From the NCBI GenBank assembly GCA_023053685.1, contig JALIGW010000021.1, positions 14,621,592-14,685,591 of the forward strand: a stretch of DNA of 64,000 bases, given 5' to 3'. Positions within the stretch are counted from its first letter, which is position 1; each line of letters begins with the position of its first letter. Of this stretch, positions 1 through 11,889 are shown one piece after another. A model generated the notes under the pieces. The model did not search any database and was not told where the DNA came from. It was given only the letters and a program-made list of their open reading frames with translations. A program made the position numbers and the translations under genes. The stretch comes from Diadophis punctatus similis (lineage: Eukaryota; Chordata; Lepidosauria; Squamata; Dipsadidae).

Positions 1-175
1 ACTCTGACAAATTAGCCATCAACAGACACATAGACATAAACAACATCTGTAGACTATACGAAAGAAACAATCAACCAGCCCAAAGGAGAACAAAAAAGAC
101 TCCAGCACATCTCCAAGAGATCAACTCCAAGATTAATATCAGATCTACAATCAAGTAAGCAATACCCCAACCAAG

Positions 176-386
176 ATGCCCCAAAGGTGCTTTTTGAAGA
201 GGCAACTGGACTTTCTGGTTTTCACTTCTCCTCCAAGAAGCTTCTTCAGTTCTTCAGTCAGAGCTGAAGAAGCTTCTCACATGAGAAGCAAAACGTCTTC
301 ACAGAAAAACCAGAAAGTCCAGTTGCCTCTTGAAAAAGCACCTTTGGGACAACCATGACCTGGAGGACAGAGAACCTCCATAGACA
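176..386 (+). mobile_element. Foldback (hairpin) retroposon copy
   Basis: This is a palindromic element: arms containing AAGGTGCTTTTT, CTTTCTGG and AAGAAGCTTCTTC recur as reverse complements, followed by a one-sided tail ATGACCTGGA...CATAGACA. It is flanked by 11-bp near-identical repeats at 165-175 and 387-397 (CCCCAACCAAG / CCTCAACCAAG), read as a target duplication. The uninterrupted sister sequence at about 3280-3310 shows the empty site. Confidence 0.7.
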
Positions 387-448
387 CCTCAACCAAGAAA
401 CGGCCAAAGAAGCCAACAGTAAACAGCTCAATGAAAGAATCTCTAAGA

Positions 449-588
449 CAGGGGTCCCCAAACTTGGCAACTTTAAGACTTGTGGACTTCAACTTCCAGA
501 ATTCTCCAGCCAGCTATGCTATGCTGGCTGGAGAATTCTGGGAGTTGAAGTCCGCAAGTCTTAAAGTTGCCAAGTTTGAAGAGCTCTG
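449..588. mobile_element. Palindromic hAT-type MITE (CCCAGAATTC family)
   Basis: Terminal inverted repeats CAGGGGTCCCC.../...GAGCTCTG enclose mirrored arms with TTCAACTTCCAGAATTC. An exact 8-bp target duplication CTCTAAGA is at 441-448 and 589-596. Eight base pairs is the hAT superfamily size. Confidence 0.8.
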
Positions 589-939
589 CTCTAAGATCAA
601 CCTCACCAACACTGACAGGGCAAGCCACTAGAATATAAATTGAAAACAAACCCCTCTCCTTTCTAGCACTGATGATGTTAGCTAGCTGGGTAATGAAAGG
701 TCTACAAGAAAACAACCAAGCTCTGAGAGCACCTCTCACATTGGAAATAGCCCACTCTCTGCAGAATGTAGAGTTCCTATCAACCTACACATTAGCAAGC
801 AAAGATGTTTTTGTGTCCTTCGGATCCCTAACTCAGCCTGTCCCATCTCAGTTAGACATTCAACTCCCTTCTGACTAGGTTGAAAACATTTCAGTTGGAC
901 TAAAGACCTTTTCAATCCCTTTCACCGCTTGTACCCCTG

Positions 940-1218
940 CAGTCCAGTGTGGTATCACCTCCTCTTCATGGAGTAAACTTTGGACTCACACTTAGGTCCA
1001 ACTCAGTGGCAAAATCTTTTTTTTTTACTACCGGTTCCATGGGCGTGGCTTGGTGGGCATGGCTTGGTGGGCATGGCAGGGGAAGGATACTGCAAAATCT
1101 CCATTCCCTCCCCACTCTGGGGCCGGCCAGAGGTGGTATTTGCCGGTTCTCCGAACTACTCAAAATTTCCGCTACCGGTTCTCCGGAACCTGTCAGAACC
1201 TGCTGGATTTCACCCCTG
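940..1218 (-). mobile_element. hAT-like MITE fragment (CAGGGGTGAAATCC family)
   Basis: The end CACCCCTG at 1211-1218 and repeated ACCGGTTC motifs match the elements at 14098-14338 and 18929-19358. The left boundary and target duplication are not clear. Confidence 0.5.
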
Positions 1219-1399
1219 GTCCAGCTGCTTTCTCTTGCTGCCACTGCTCCAAATACAAATGTGTGGTTATTGTGATACAGAAAGAAAATCAGACATCCAA
1301 GTCAATTGGAGGTGTCTGGGGAGATATATTTGAAGTTTCTTACAGGACCTCTTTCCATGTGCAAATGTACCTTTGAGAACTTACAGAGAAGCTCTAGAG

Positions 1400-1535
1400 C
1401 AGGAAAACTCCAACCTTGGCAATTTTAAGACTTGTGGATTTTAATTCCCAGAATTCCCTAGCCAGCATGGTTGGCTGAGGAATTCTGGGAGTTGAAGTTC
1501 CCAAGTCTTAAAGTTGCCAAGGTTGGAGATCCCAG
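1400..1535. mobile_element. Palindromic hAT-type MITE (CCCAGAATTC family)
   Basis: Mirrored arms with CCAACCTTGGCAA and TTCCCAGAATTCC. Flanking octamers CTCTAGAG (1392-1399) and CTCTAGAT (1536-1543) match at 7 of 8. Confidence 0.75.
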
Positions 1536-1544
1536 CTCTAGATT

Positions 1545-2240
1545 AAAGGATTGGGTTTATGTTTCAATTAATTAAGTATATGTTTTAGTGTTTAACTTCA
1601 TAGTTTTTAACAGTATGCCACTATTTTCTAGTTCTAGAACAACCATTTGCTTCAATAGCTGTAAATTTAGAAGTTAATTTTTATCCTATGTTTTTACCTT
1701 GTGCTGGGCAAAGACCAATATAAATTAAATACTGTAATAATATTTAAAAATAGCTCTATAATAAAATGTAAGAAGACAAGGTTTCAGCTATCTGATGAGT
1801 TCCATAAAGAGATTCTTTGTTTCTAAAATAGAAAAGGGAAAATGCATTTATGTGTAGATGCCAACCCACTGTCCAAAAACCACTGACCAGAATCCACAAA
1901 AGTTTCAGAAAATATTTAGAGTTCTTTCATGTTACCTCTATGGCACTTCTCACATTTTAAAATATGGAATGTAGTCATTTTTCAGCAGTTCTGAACATTT
2001 TAAAAAAATGTTCTTAAGAAAACAAAATGGAAACTTGATATTTTTGAGATTTCAGAGTTGGGAAATAGAGAAACATAGAATTTTAATCCAAACAAAACAT
2101 TTTGAAAAGATATTTAGAAGATTGAATGGGCATAGTATACAGAATTTAATAACCACTTCACTAGAAGCTAATCCCCAAATAAGACAATTTATGCATAATG
2201 GACACCAACTGTGATGTAAAACCTTTAATTTCACAACATA
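1545..2240. other. AT-rich unique sequence, nothing recognised
   Basis: No repeat family, RNA gene or exon with homology could be recognised. The longest open frames are short and of random composition. Confidence 0.5.
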
Positions 2241-2828
2241 TGGACAGACTTAACCATATTGTTCAGTATCTGGGATCCCACCTCCAAGGCAATGGTGACA
2301 TTCATGGTGTGGTTGTGAGCAAGGATGAATGCTCCCTGGATGCGTTGGTGAGAACTCACCGGTGTGTTATGTGACAGACGAATGCCAACCCATCTTAAAT
2401 CTAAGATTTACAAGCCAACCACCTGCCCGGTTGCGCTGTGTGGTACTGAATGCTGGGCAGCAACAACAGGGACCGAAAACCATCTCTATGCCATGGAAAT
2501 GCGAAGGCTCCATTGGATATCGGGCACCTCCCTTCCTGATCACATCACAAATGACACCATTTGACAGCATTTTGGTGTGGCACCAATTACAGAGAAGATG
2601 AGAGAAGGCCGGCTCTGCTGGTATGGACATGTCCTGAGAGCAGCACCTTCCACTGTGGCCAAGACTTGCCTACCAAGTAGAAGTTCATGGCCAGCGACCT
2701 TGCGGGCCTCCAAAACAGAGAGATGGCAAGACACCATCAACAAAGACATGCAAGCCGCGGGCTGACCATGCAAAGTGGTGCTCAATGATGCGAAAAGAGG
2801 ACCCTGCACCTGCGGGAATACGCTAGGA
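2240..2828 (+). mobile_element. RTE-clade LINE 3' end (truncated, frameshifted)
   Basis: Broken frames encode SKIYKPTTCPVALCGTECW, HAMEMRRLHWISG-like and APITEKMREGRLCWYGHVLR, typical of the C-terminal end of RTE-type reverse transcriptases. It is followed directly by a GAA microsatellite that looks like its expanded tail. Confidence 0.65.
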
Positions 2829-2995
2829 GGAAGAAGAAGAAGAAGAAGAAGAAGAAGAAGAAGAAGAAGAAGAAGAAGAAGAAGAAGAAGAAGAAGAAGA
2901 AGAAGAAGAAGAAGAAGAAGAAGAAGAAGAAGAAGAAGAAGAAGAAGAAGAAGAAGAAGAAGAAGAAGAAGAAGAAGAAGAAGAAGAAGAAGAAG
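2829..2995 (+). repeat. (GAA)n microsatellite, about 167 bp
   Basis: A nearly perfect GAA/AAG array at the 3' end of an RTE LINE fragment. Poly-Arg and poly-Phe frames through it are not genes. Pure GAA tracts can form triplex DNA. Confidence 0.97.
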
Positions 2996-3009
2996 ATAGA
3001 CAGACTTAA

Positions 3010-3590
3010 CAATAGTTTCAACTGGGAAACAATGACCATCTTAGAACAGGCCAAGTCCAAAAAATGCCAGGGAATTTCTAGAAGCCTGGCACTCTGACAA
3101 ATCGGCCATTAACAGAGACATACAGTAGACATAAAAATATCTACATAGTATGCAAAAGAGACAATCAACAAGCCAAAAAGGAAACAGGAAGACCACAAGA
3201 CCTCCCCATCACTAATCAGCACCCAGATAAGCATAGATTAACATTAAGATTAACACTAAATCAACAATCAAGGAGTAAACCATACCCCAATCAGAGAACT
3301 GCCAAACAAGCTAACAGTAAACAGCCCAACCAAAGAACATCAAGAACACTCCCACCAACAAGCCATTAGAATATAAATTGAGAGCAAGTCCCACTCTTTA
3401 CCAGCACTGATGTTATTCCCTAGTTGGGTAATGAAATGTCTGCAAGAAGAGAACCAAGCTCAAAGAAGAGACCAAGGACCCCTGATTTCAACCCTGAGCT
3501 GCACATCTTTATCAAAGAACAAACATGCTGGGCTCTGACTAAATAAACCATATTATGATTTAATGTGATATCTTGGCTCGCACCCCAAGC
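3010..3590 (+). mobile_element. Second copy of the possible Penelope-like retroelement
   Basis: It matches 1-175 plus 387-800 without the hairpin insertion. It starts with a peptide remnant reading LEQAKSKKCQG and continues through the INRD/YAKETIN-like region to a gatgttattccctagttggg unit and CAAGGACCCC. Confidence 0.4.
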
Positions 3591-3599
3591 CACAACAAT

Positions 3600-4060
3600 A
3601 ACTACATTCTCATAAGAATTCCAGATGTTTACTTCACTTGTTGCTAGTGTTATGTTGCTTATGTGAAACTAGACAGGGGAATGCAAAGGATGGATTTCAA
3701 CCAGCAATGACCCAAAGCCATACAATTAAATAGAGGGACTTGAATAAATCTCTTTTACTCAGTCGTCTTCCTCACCTATATATACAATTCAGCTCTTCTG
3801 TTTAGAAAACTGGCCAGAATGTAGAAAATATTTTTGAATGAAAACCAGTCATCAAGAATTATATCAGCATTTCAGAAACAAAGCCCCTTCCTCTAATAGT
3901 TGTAAATGTTGGCTTAGATTTAGAGAGCTCTAAATGAATAAGTTTGTACATGTTTTAGAGTGAACTGACTTCTCTGATTTATCACAACCCATTTCCAAAA
4001 TTTCTATGGAGCTCCTCTGTCATCCAGGTCATGCTTGTCCCAATATTTGGGTCTCCCCCC
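3600..4060. other. Unique AT-rich sequence, nothing recognised
   Basis: No repeats or coding potential recognised. Confidence 0.45.
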
Positions 4061-4221
4061 TGGTTATGAATGATGGGTGTTTTTTTAACTTTTATAACTT
4101 TTTTAACTGTTATGTTGATTATTATATTTCAATGATGGATTTGACATGTTGTTAGCCGCCCAGAGTCCCCTGGGAGTTGGGCGGCATACAAATCTATTTA
4201 AATAAATAAAATAAATAAATA
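4060..4221 (+). mobile_element. Non-LTR retrotransposon 3' tail (GCCGCCC...GGGCGGC, TAAA tail)
   Basis: The GTTAGCCGCCCAGAGTCCCC...GGGCGGCATACAAAT end followed by a (TAAA)n tail is a repeated squamate LINE-type tail. Reverse-oriented versions lie near 26040-26085, 32320-32380 and 37030-37180. The family name is not assigned. Confidence 0.5.
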
Positions 4222-4434
4222 AAGGTGCATTTTCAAGAGGCAACTGGACTTTCTGGTTTTTCTTTGAAGACGTTTCACTTCTTTCGCTTCTATTTATTCA
4301 TAAATCCTTCCATTCCCCACCATCCAGTCAGAGCGGAAAATCTTCTTGGATGAGAAGCAAAACGTCTTCAAAGAAAAACCAGAAAGTTCAAGCTGCCTCT
4401 TGAAAAAAAAGCACCTTTGGGACATCTCCAAAAT
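4222..4434 (+). mobile_element. Hairpin retroposon copy (decayed)
   Basis: It has arms AAGGTGCATTTTCAAGAGG and AAAAGCACCTTTGGGAC with mirrored GAAGACGTTT/AAACGTCTTC and a CATTCCCCACCATCCAGTC loop. The left arm has lost its GAAGCTTC core. Confidence 0.65.
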
Positions 4435-4884
4435 TAAAACAAAAGCTGAAAGTATCATCTTGCCTAAATCATCCATGGTCCAAGTCTGATATCTCTTTTT
4501 GAATAATATCAAAGATGGAAAGTTATCCTCATCATTGCTTCCTTTACCAATGGGGAGCTTGACTTATTCTTTATGTTGACACCTGTAAACGTTTCTAATA
4601 CATAAAATCTAATACATGAAATCTTTGAAAACAAGAATTCCTTTGATAGGCGAGACCTCATGATGCCATCAACACTGTGCTCTCAAACAATATTGTTTTT
4701 TAAAATTCTTCCAGTTTATTTGAACTCGGAAGAGAAATTATATGTGGTTGGGAAGTCCTCAGAAATTGGGGGATCTGAAAATTCAGAGTTAAAGCCGTCA
4801 TCAGTCGGATGAAAGGGCATTTCCCCTTTTTCTGATGAAGTCACCCCAATAATAATAAATAAAATAAAATAAAAATAAAACATA

Positions 4885-5262
4885 CGAAGAGCGGCTGCAG
4901 GAACTGAGCTTGGCCAGTCTGGCGAAGAGAAGGACCAGGGGTGACATGATAGCAATGTTCCAATACTTGAGGGGATGCCACAGAGAGGAGGGGGTCAGGC
5001 TGTTCTCTATGGCACCAGAAAGCCAGACAAGGAATAACGGATGGAAGCTGACCAAGGAGAGATTCAACCTGGAAGTGAGGAGAAACTTTCTGATGGTGAG
5101 AGCCATCAACCAGTGGAACAGCTTGCCAGTGGAGGTCGTGAGAGCCCCAACACTTGCGACCTTCAAGGGGAGACTGGACTGCCATCTGTCTCAAATGGTG
5201 TAGGAATTCTTGCTTGAGCAGGGGATTGGACTAGATGACCTACAAGGTCCCTTCCAACTCTA
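4885..5262 (+). mobile_element. CR1 LINE 3' end
   Basis: Sense CR1: GACCAGGGGTGACATGATAGC, a degenerate RT C-terminus, then TTGGACTAGATGACC and AAGGTCCCTTCCAAC. The terminal TAATAAATCTAAATC tail follows. Confidence 0.85.
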
Positions 5263-5269
5263 ATAATAA

Positions 5270-6290
5270 ATCTAAATCTAAATCCTTCAACTGTTGCACA
5301 TTGACGGCCAAAAGATCAGTGGTTTCCCTCTAGTCTATAGACCGCTGTCCGCTTGGTTGAAACAAAATACATAAAGCTGTGTGGTGGACATCACAATCCT
5401 GGGAAAAGCCTGGTCTATATACTGTATAAACATGAGTGGAGAACGTATAACAATTGAGATAAACTCTGGGGCTTTCTAGATGAAAGAGAAATGAAGATTA
5501 AAGGGCTGCAGATAATGCAAGTTAATCAGCCTGATGGATGCTTTGAGGAAGCCCAGCCTGGCCCTGACCTTTCCCAGAGAAGAAACAAAGATGGTTTGAA
5601 CCCAGGACAGAAACTGCTCCAAGGAACACCTGAGACAGAGGCAAGCAACCCCAAAGATCCTTGAGGGTCTCTGGGAAAGAAATCTTTTTTAAGAACCGAA
5701 GGATTCCTGGCCAGAATCACCCATAGGTCTTGTTTGGAAACTGATATGATTTGCAACAAAAGGAAAAAGACAAACTCCTTTTGCTGACATTGTGCTTTTT
5801 TGCATTGATGTGATGCCTTTCCCATCATGCATTGGTGCAAAGAAAAGATAGGTTTCCCTGCAACCAGGATTCTGCCTTGGCTGGTGGCCAAGACTTTAAA
5901 GATTTCCGCCAAGTTGAAACAGCAGCCACCCAACCCCGGTGTTTTTGTTGGCCTTCTATTATTTTGGAGCCCATCTTCCTCTAAAGCCCAGCTGAAATCT
6001 TCTCTCAACATCTTTTCTCTGCAGCTCCCTTTGTGATTCTGCAGCTGCAGGGCTGGGAAAGGATGCGCGGAGATCAGAAGCAGAGCCCCTTCTCAAGCAT
6101 CGCGGGACGCCCTGGTTGACTTACAGCCACCCTTGTTTGTAATTCTCCCTCCAAGTGGCAGTCAGTTGCTTGGTGAACCTTCAGTCTCCAATTCAGTTCC
6201 GATTCACAAGGGAGGAATGGCAGCGTGGAACGGTTTTGTAGTCTGTTGTAGTCACTGCAGGTAGTCAATCAATCAATCTATCTATCTATC
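5270..6290. other. Unique sequence, no gene recognised
   Basis: A 161-codon minus-strand open frame at 5526-6011 has no recognisable domain and no splice-site-bounded conserved block. A short TCTA run closes the segment (6262-6290). Confidence 0.4.
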
Positions 6291-6339
6291 ATAATAGAGC
6301 TGGAAGGGATCTTCGAGGTGAATGGAACGGAATGGAATG

Positions 6340-7285
6340 GAATGACAAACTTGGAAATGACCTTGGAGGTCTTCTAGTCCAACCCCCTGTTCAAGCAGGA
6401 AACCCTATACCAGTGATGGCGAACCTATGGCACGGGTGCCACAGGTGGCACGTGGAGCCATATCTGCCGGCACGCGAGCCATTGCCCTAACTCAGCTCCA
6501 GCGCGCATGTGCGTGCACGCCAGCTGATTTTTGGCTTGCGCGGAGGCTCTGGGAGGATGATGTTGGCCTCCAGCGGTCCTCTGGGGTGGCAGGGGGAGCG
6601 TTTTCACCCTCCCCAAGTTCCAAGAAAGCCTCTGGAGCCTGGGGAGGGCAAAAAACGGACCCACTGGAAGTCAGGAAATGGGGGAGTGGGGGGTCATACA
6701 CGCATGTACAGGGGGGTGGGGCAAGTGGGGGGCTTTGAATTATGGGTGTGGGCACGCACGAGCGTGCGATAGCGTGTGCGCGCACTATTTTGGCACCCGA
6801 GGGAAAAAAGGTTCGCCATCACTGCCCTATACCATTTGTCCAATCTCTTCTTCAAAACTTCCAGTGTTGGAGCATTCACAACTTCTGGAGGCAAGTTGTT
6901 CCACTGGTTAATTGTCCTCACTGTTAGGAAGTTTCTCCTCAATTCCAGGTTGCTTCTCTCCTTGATGAGTTTTCATCCGTTGCTTCTTGTCCTGCCCTCT
7001 GGTGCTTTGGAGAATAGGTGGACCCCCTCCTCTTCTCTGGAGCAGCCCCTCAAATATTGGAAGACTGCTATCATGTTTGGTCCTCCTTTTCATTAAACTA
7101 AACATACTGAGTTCCTGCAACCGTTCTTCATGTGATTTAGCCTCCAGCCCCCCAATCATCTTTGTTGCTCTTCTCTGCACTCTTTCTGGAGTCTCAATAT
7201 CTTTTTTACACCGTGGCGACCAAAATTGGATGCAATATTCCAAGTGCGGTCTTGCCAAGGCATTATAAAGTGGTATAACCCAAGA
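6340..7285 (-). mobile_element. CR1 LINE 3' end, split by a hAT element
   Basis: Minus-strand CR1 whose frame encodes [20 protein letters not shown] and [11 protein letters not shown], the conserved CR1 reverse-transcriptase C-terminus. It is interrupted at the CCCTATAC site by the element 6411-6824. Confidence 0.9.
6411..6824. mobile_element. hAT-type MITE (GTGATGGCGAACC family), copy 1
   Basis: Inverted ends CAGTGATGGCGAACC/GGTTCGCCATCACTG with an exact 8-bp target duplication CCCTATAC (6403-6410 and 6825-6832). The GC-rich interior mentions GTGCCACAGGTGGCAC. Inserted into a CR1 tail. Confidence 0.88.
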
Positions 7286-7289
7286 ATCA

Positions 7290-8700
7290 TCTTATTCTTG
7301 CTTACATGGAAGAGCTGGTTCGTCCACAAATAGACAGATATCCTGGAGCATCTGGTGTTGGGTTTGTGCTGAGTTCCTGTCAGAAATCAATGCCAAGGGA
7401 CCACAGGTCCATCCTACAGTGGGTAATTTCTACTGTCCAGATGTGCTAATTCTTATTCTGAGTTGTTTTCTGGATGAAGACTCTTTCGATGAACCGAGGC
7501 CGTAGGAGAGCTCCTATTTCATGCCAGGGAGCAATGGTCATGCTTACAATTAGCCAACCACTTCCTACTTGGCATTCTTAAAACAACAATATATAAGCAA
7601 CCTTACAACAGGATTGCTCCTTGTATTACAGAGAGAGAGTGTGGCTTGACCAGGGTCACTGAACGAGTTCTTGGCAGAGAGACTGTTTAAGGGATTCCCT
7701 GAGATGTAATGGCTCCTTAGCTTCTTGCCAACGTAGGAAAAGCACAACGGGCCTTCAGCCAAGAACTTTCCCATTTGTCAAGAGTGCAAGGAGATGCATG
7801 ATGTTGCTGGACCATAAATGCCAAATTCCTGGTGCTTGGCTGGGCTAGCGTTCTTGGCACGGCCATGACAAGCCCAGCATGGTGCAATGGTGGTGGAAGG
7901 GAAGATTGGACATGAGTTGAGAGACCTGGACCACAATTCCACCAAGGTCTTCAGTCCAGGTCTGGCTCCAGAATCTTGGCACCCTTTACACAGTTTCTTC
8001 CTGGAACGTCTCCAATGATATCTTGATCCGATGGTCTTCTCTACCTTGAGTAGATCCAAAGACAATGCGACAGAAGGTTTCTTTTCCAGTACACTGTGGG
8101 AGAAAACAAACACTTGTGGTCACAAAATATATGATGACTGAGGACACTGGAGAAATTGACCCAGCTGACAGTCAAGACACATACATAAACAATCGGGCAT
8201 CTCCAGCTGTGCGGACCATGACAATTGCTAACTGGATCAGAGGTTGAACCTGGACTGTTTTTGACAATTAATGTGTAGATGGGAGACAAGGACCGATCCT
8301 GGTTAGTTTCATTATGGCCTGGAAGCTCTCCAACATGCTTTGCAGACTGTGGTTTGCTTGGCTTTGGCCCAGCATGCTGTGTGACCCCCAGGCTACTGTG
8401 GCTTACTGAATAAACCATGGCTTCACATGACGGCGAGCCCAGTGTTTACATGACCTGCAAATCTAGCAGTACCTCCTATGCACGACCAAGGCTTGTGTGA
8501 ACCTGATGGAAACCCAGGTGTGCCTTTTCATTAGCAGTGGAGCATTTGAGTGTCACCTGGCTACATAATCACACATTGTTCCTTCAGCTCTTGTGGCCTT
8601 TTTTTTTTCAAAAGATCAAAAGCAGAGAAAATGTTTATTTTCCCCATGCAAGCATCAAAGAAGGGTATGGCAAAGAAGGGTCTGGAAAGGCAATCTTATC
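7290..8700. other. Unique or ancient-repeat sequence, no gene recognised
   Basis: Open frames of 110-125 codons occur at 7778-8418 on the minus strand, but they have no recognised domain and lack conserved splice-bounded blocks. Around 8230-8430 low-grade repeat-like text (AAACCATGG) suggests an old transposon. Confidence 0.35.
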
Positions 8701-8734
8701 TCATTGTCCACTTCCTATGATAAAAAGCACTCTC

Positions 8735-8740
8735 TCTCCC

Positions 8741-8804
<64 letters not shown>

Positions 8805-8954
8805 TTCTTTCTTTCTTTCATCTGTCTTTCTTTCTTACTTACTTTCTCTTCCTCCCTCTCCTCTCTCTCTTTCTCTCAATCTTTTGTTCTCTCTCCTTTC
8901 TCCCTCTCTCTCTCTCTTTTTCTCCTCCTCCCTCTCTCTTTCTCTTTCTCTTTC

Positions 8955-9023
<69 letters not shown>

Positions 9024-9060
9024 CTGTTTCTCTCTCTCAAACTTTCTTTCTCTGTCTTTC
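8735..9060 (+). repeat. Compound pyrimidine microsatellite (TTTC)n / (TC)n
   Basis: A TTTC array (8742-8817), mixed CT-rich sequence, then a TC array (about 8960-9020). Long Ser/Phe/Leu open frames here are artefacts of the repeat. Confidence 0.95.
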
Positions 9061-9621
9061 TCTTACAGTCTCACCCCATCTTTCTCCCTCACTTCAAGAA
9101 CTGGGGAATAAACTGTTAGAAAGAAAATAACTGGAAGACTCGCCTCTTCAATAAAGTCGTGGTTTAAATTTTCTTGCGGAGTTAGAGGGCGAGCAAGAAC
9201 AATGGCAGGTTCTGAGAGAAAAAGTGGGCCCTTATTTCAGTGAAAACTCATCCTCTCAGCGGCCCATTCTTTCCCCCAGAACCATCTTTGGAAAAGGAAC
9301 ATCCTCCAGCTGAATGAATGAATGAATAATAGGTTCATGTCTTTTCCATCAAAGATGGATTACTGCTTTTGGAACGGTTCATTAAGTTCGCACTCGTGGC
9401 TCCGATCTGCCCAGGACTGCAGACAGGAGAAACCATTGTCCATCCTATCTTTGATCAAACCTTGAAATAGGGGATGGAGCTCTGTAGAAAACAACAGTGT
9501 ATTTCTGGAGAGTTTAAGTGTTTGTGAGTGAGTGGCTGCATTCAGGAATGAGAGTGTTCAGCAATAAATGTGCTGCCAGATAGCATCAGGGTGACAATTC
9601 TGGCAGCACTGAAAATAAAGG

Positions 9622-9745
9622 GAGACTATTATAGATATATTTCGAGCTACTTAGCTCTCGTCAGATAGTCATACCCTTACTGGGATTTGAACCTGGGCTG
9701 TCTGCCTTGTAAGGCAGCAGCTTAGCCATTAGGCCATAGGCTCTA
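9622..9745 (-). mobile_element. tRNA-like SINE, left arm of inverted pair
   Basis: Reverse complement of the 10255-10385 element: GGGATTTGAACCTGGGCTG is box-B-like, followed by a TAGATATATTTCGAGCTA tail. It faces head-to-head with its partner across the AT repeat. Confidence 0.65.
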
Positions 9746-9833
9746 TTCCCTATCAGCTCTTCACCAGGAATGGGTTATATATGTTTTTCTGTCGGGTATT
9801 ATCCTGGTGTACCCAAATATGTATGTATATATG

Positions 9834-10151
<318 letters not shown>

Positions 10152-10254
10152 CCTCCCATATATATATATTATTCCCTCCCATATTTGGGTATACCAGGGT
10201 GATTCGACAGGAAAAAAACATATAACTCTTCCCTGGTACAAGCTGATACAGGAG

Positions 10255-10385
10255 GAAAGCCTGTGGCTTAGAAGTTAAAGATACTGCCTTACAGGCAGGC
10301 TGCCCAGGTTCAAATCCCAGAAAGGGTATGGCTAGCTGATGAGAGCTAAATAGCTTGAAATAGATCTATACTAGTCTCCCTTCAT
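10255..10385 (+). mobile_element. tRNA-like SINE, right arm of inverted pair
   Basis: Starts GCCTGTGGCTTAGAAGTTAA, has the box B GGTTCAAATCCC and the body ATGGCTAGCTGATGAGAGC with TTGAAATAGATC. A third copy is at 13212-13345. Confidence 0.65.
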
Positions 10386-10407
10386 TTTCATTATCAGTAA
10401 AAATGTG

Positions 10408-10411
<4 letters not shown>

Positions 10412-10456
<45 letters not shown>
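10412..10456 (+). repeat. (CA)n microsatellite
   Basis: Pure CA dinucleotide array of about 45 bp. Confidence 0.98.
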
Positions 10457-10457
<1 letters not shown>

Positions 10458-10571
10458 GATAACTAGAGATGCCCCACACCAAGGAGGCTCTGTCTGTCTT
10501 TCCCAAGAGGGAAAGCAAATCAGCAGCCATCTCTCTCATTTCAATTTCACTGGATGTTTTCCAGAAAAGAT

Positions 10572-10990
10572 TGTCCCAAAAGTGCTTTTTTTTCCCCCTT
10601 CAAAAGGCAACTGGACTTTCTTGGTTTTTTTTCCCCTTGAAAAAGTTTTGCTTCTCATTCCAAGAAGCTTCTTCAGTTCTGAGGAACCTGAAGAATACCA
10701 AAAAGTAAGTCAGGGTGTTCATCATTGTTTATGGAAAGGCCTTCTCTTGTGTCAGTTATATCCAACTAGGGAAGGCGCCTTAACAAAATGGGAATCTCAG
10801 AACATTCTGTTGTGCTTCCAAATATGCTTTTCCAAAAGGCAACTGGACTTTTTTTGTTTTTGCTTGAAAACATTTTGCTCCTCACCCAAGAAGCTTCTTC
10901 AATTCTTCTTCTTCTTGGATGAGAAGCGAAATGTCTTCAAGCAAAAACTAACTATGACCTGGATGACTGAGAAGCTCCATAGAAATCTCA
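10572..10990 (+). mobile_element. Two decayed hairpin retroposon copies
   Basis: A left-half copy (about 10572-10717, AAGTGCTTTTT and AAGAAGCTTCTTCAG) and a fuller copy (about 10826-10990) with GGATGAGAAGCGAAATGTC and the ATGACCTGGATGACTGAGAA tail. Confidence 0.6.
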
Positions 10991-11089
10991 TTGTCTTCAT
11001 GCAAAGCCTAGATAAAGGAAGCGTCGGTAGAGGCAGAAGATGTGAGGTAGATTGCCTTCGGCTTGGCAAAGGCATATGACATATTTCCC

Positions 11090-11810
11090 CCCTTATTTAT
11101 TCAACCTATCAGGTGAATATATATCAAAGGATGCTAGATAGGAAGAAGATGAGTGTGGCTTCAAAGCTGGATGAAGAAACATCAATAACCCGTGCTATGC
11201 TGGTGGCATTACTCTGATAGATGAAGATGCAAAGTATCTGTAAACTCTAAGTAAGAGAAGGAATGCAGTGAAAAATGAGAGCAAAATTAAACATAAAGTA
11301 AAACTAATGAGACCAGCCCAACAAAGAAATGATGGATAACTTTCTACCATTTAGATTAACCATCAAAGGAACAACCAGTCAAGAAATACATCACTGGGTA
11401 GAATAGTTGTGAAGACCTTGGAAATATTTTTCAGACACTGTAATTCCTACAAAAATCAGAATAATGCAGGCAAATGTATTACCTGCGACATTTATTGAAG
11501 TGGACGTTAGGCTTTGAAGAAGCAGATAGAAAGACTATTGAAGCCCTTGAACTCTGGGGTTGGAGAAGACCCTGGTGAATATCATGGTCAACTAAAGTGA
11601 CAAATGGTTAACAAAAAACTGACCCCGAGTTCTGGATTCACAGAAATTATTCTACTTCAGGCACATGATGCAAAGATCCAGCTCTCTGGAGAAGGCTGGA
11701 GAAGGTAGAAGGAAAGGAAAGATCAGCATTAAGATGGATGAACTCAGTTACATGGCAATGAGTTGTGGGAAGACCAGAAGGACAAGGTTAGAAAAAAAAG
11801 GTCATGAAGA
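11090..11810 (+). mobile_element. Strongly decayed RTE (BovB-like) LINE fragment
   Basis: Frameshifted peptide remnants resemble RTE reverse transcriptase: DTVIPTKIRIMQANVLPAT (like DITLPTKVRIVKAMVFPV), LELWGWRRPW, and YFRHMMQRSSSLEKAGEG with RRKGK. No intact frame remains. Confidence 0.5.
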
Positions 11811-11889
11811 AACCTTTGGAGATCCTAGCTAGGCTGGGGCGGTCCTAGAAGAAAAACTGTTCTTGCCTCTCTGAGCAAAATGCTACGAA

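Larger units (their letters stand above)
1..800 (+). mobile_element. Degenerate retroelement, possibly Penelope-like, hit by two insertions
   Basis: Positions 1-175 and 387-800 align with 3090-3590 over the motif encoding a broken INRHIDINNIYRLYE-like peptide and then the block with 'gatgatgtta'. It is interrupted by a hairpin retroposon (176-386) and a hAT MITE (449-588). The Penelope assignment is a low-confidence inference from the peptide remnant and the repeated, partly inverted terminal units seen elsewhere. Confidence 0.4.

Noticed and set aside
2775..3060. Poly-Arg and poly-Phe frames
   Set aside because: GAA microsatellite artefact.
5526..6011. A 161-codon minus-strand open frame
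   Set aside because: No recognisable domain, no splice context and no conserved motif; treated as chance.
8537..9130. A 197-codon Ser/Phe/Leu-rich frame
   Set aside because: It runs through the TTTC/TC microsatellite.
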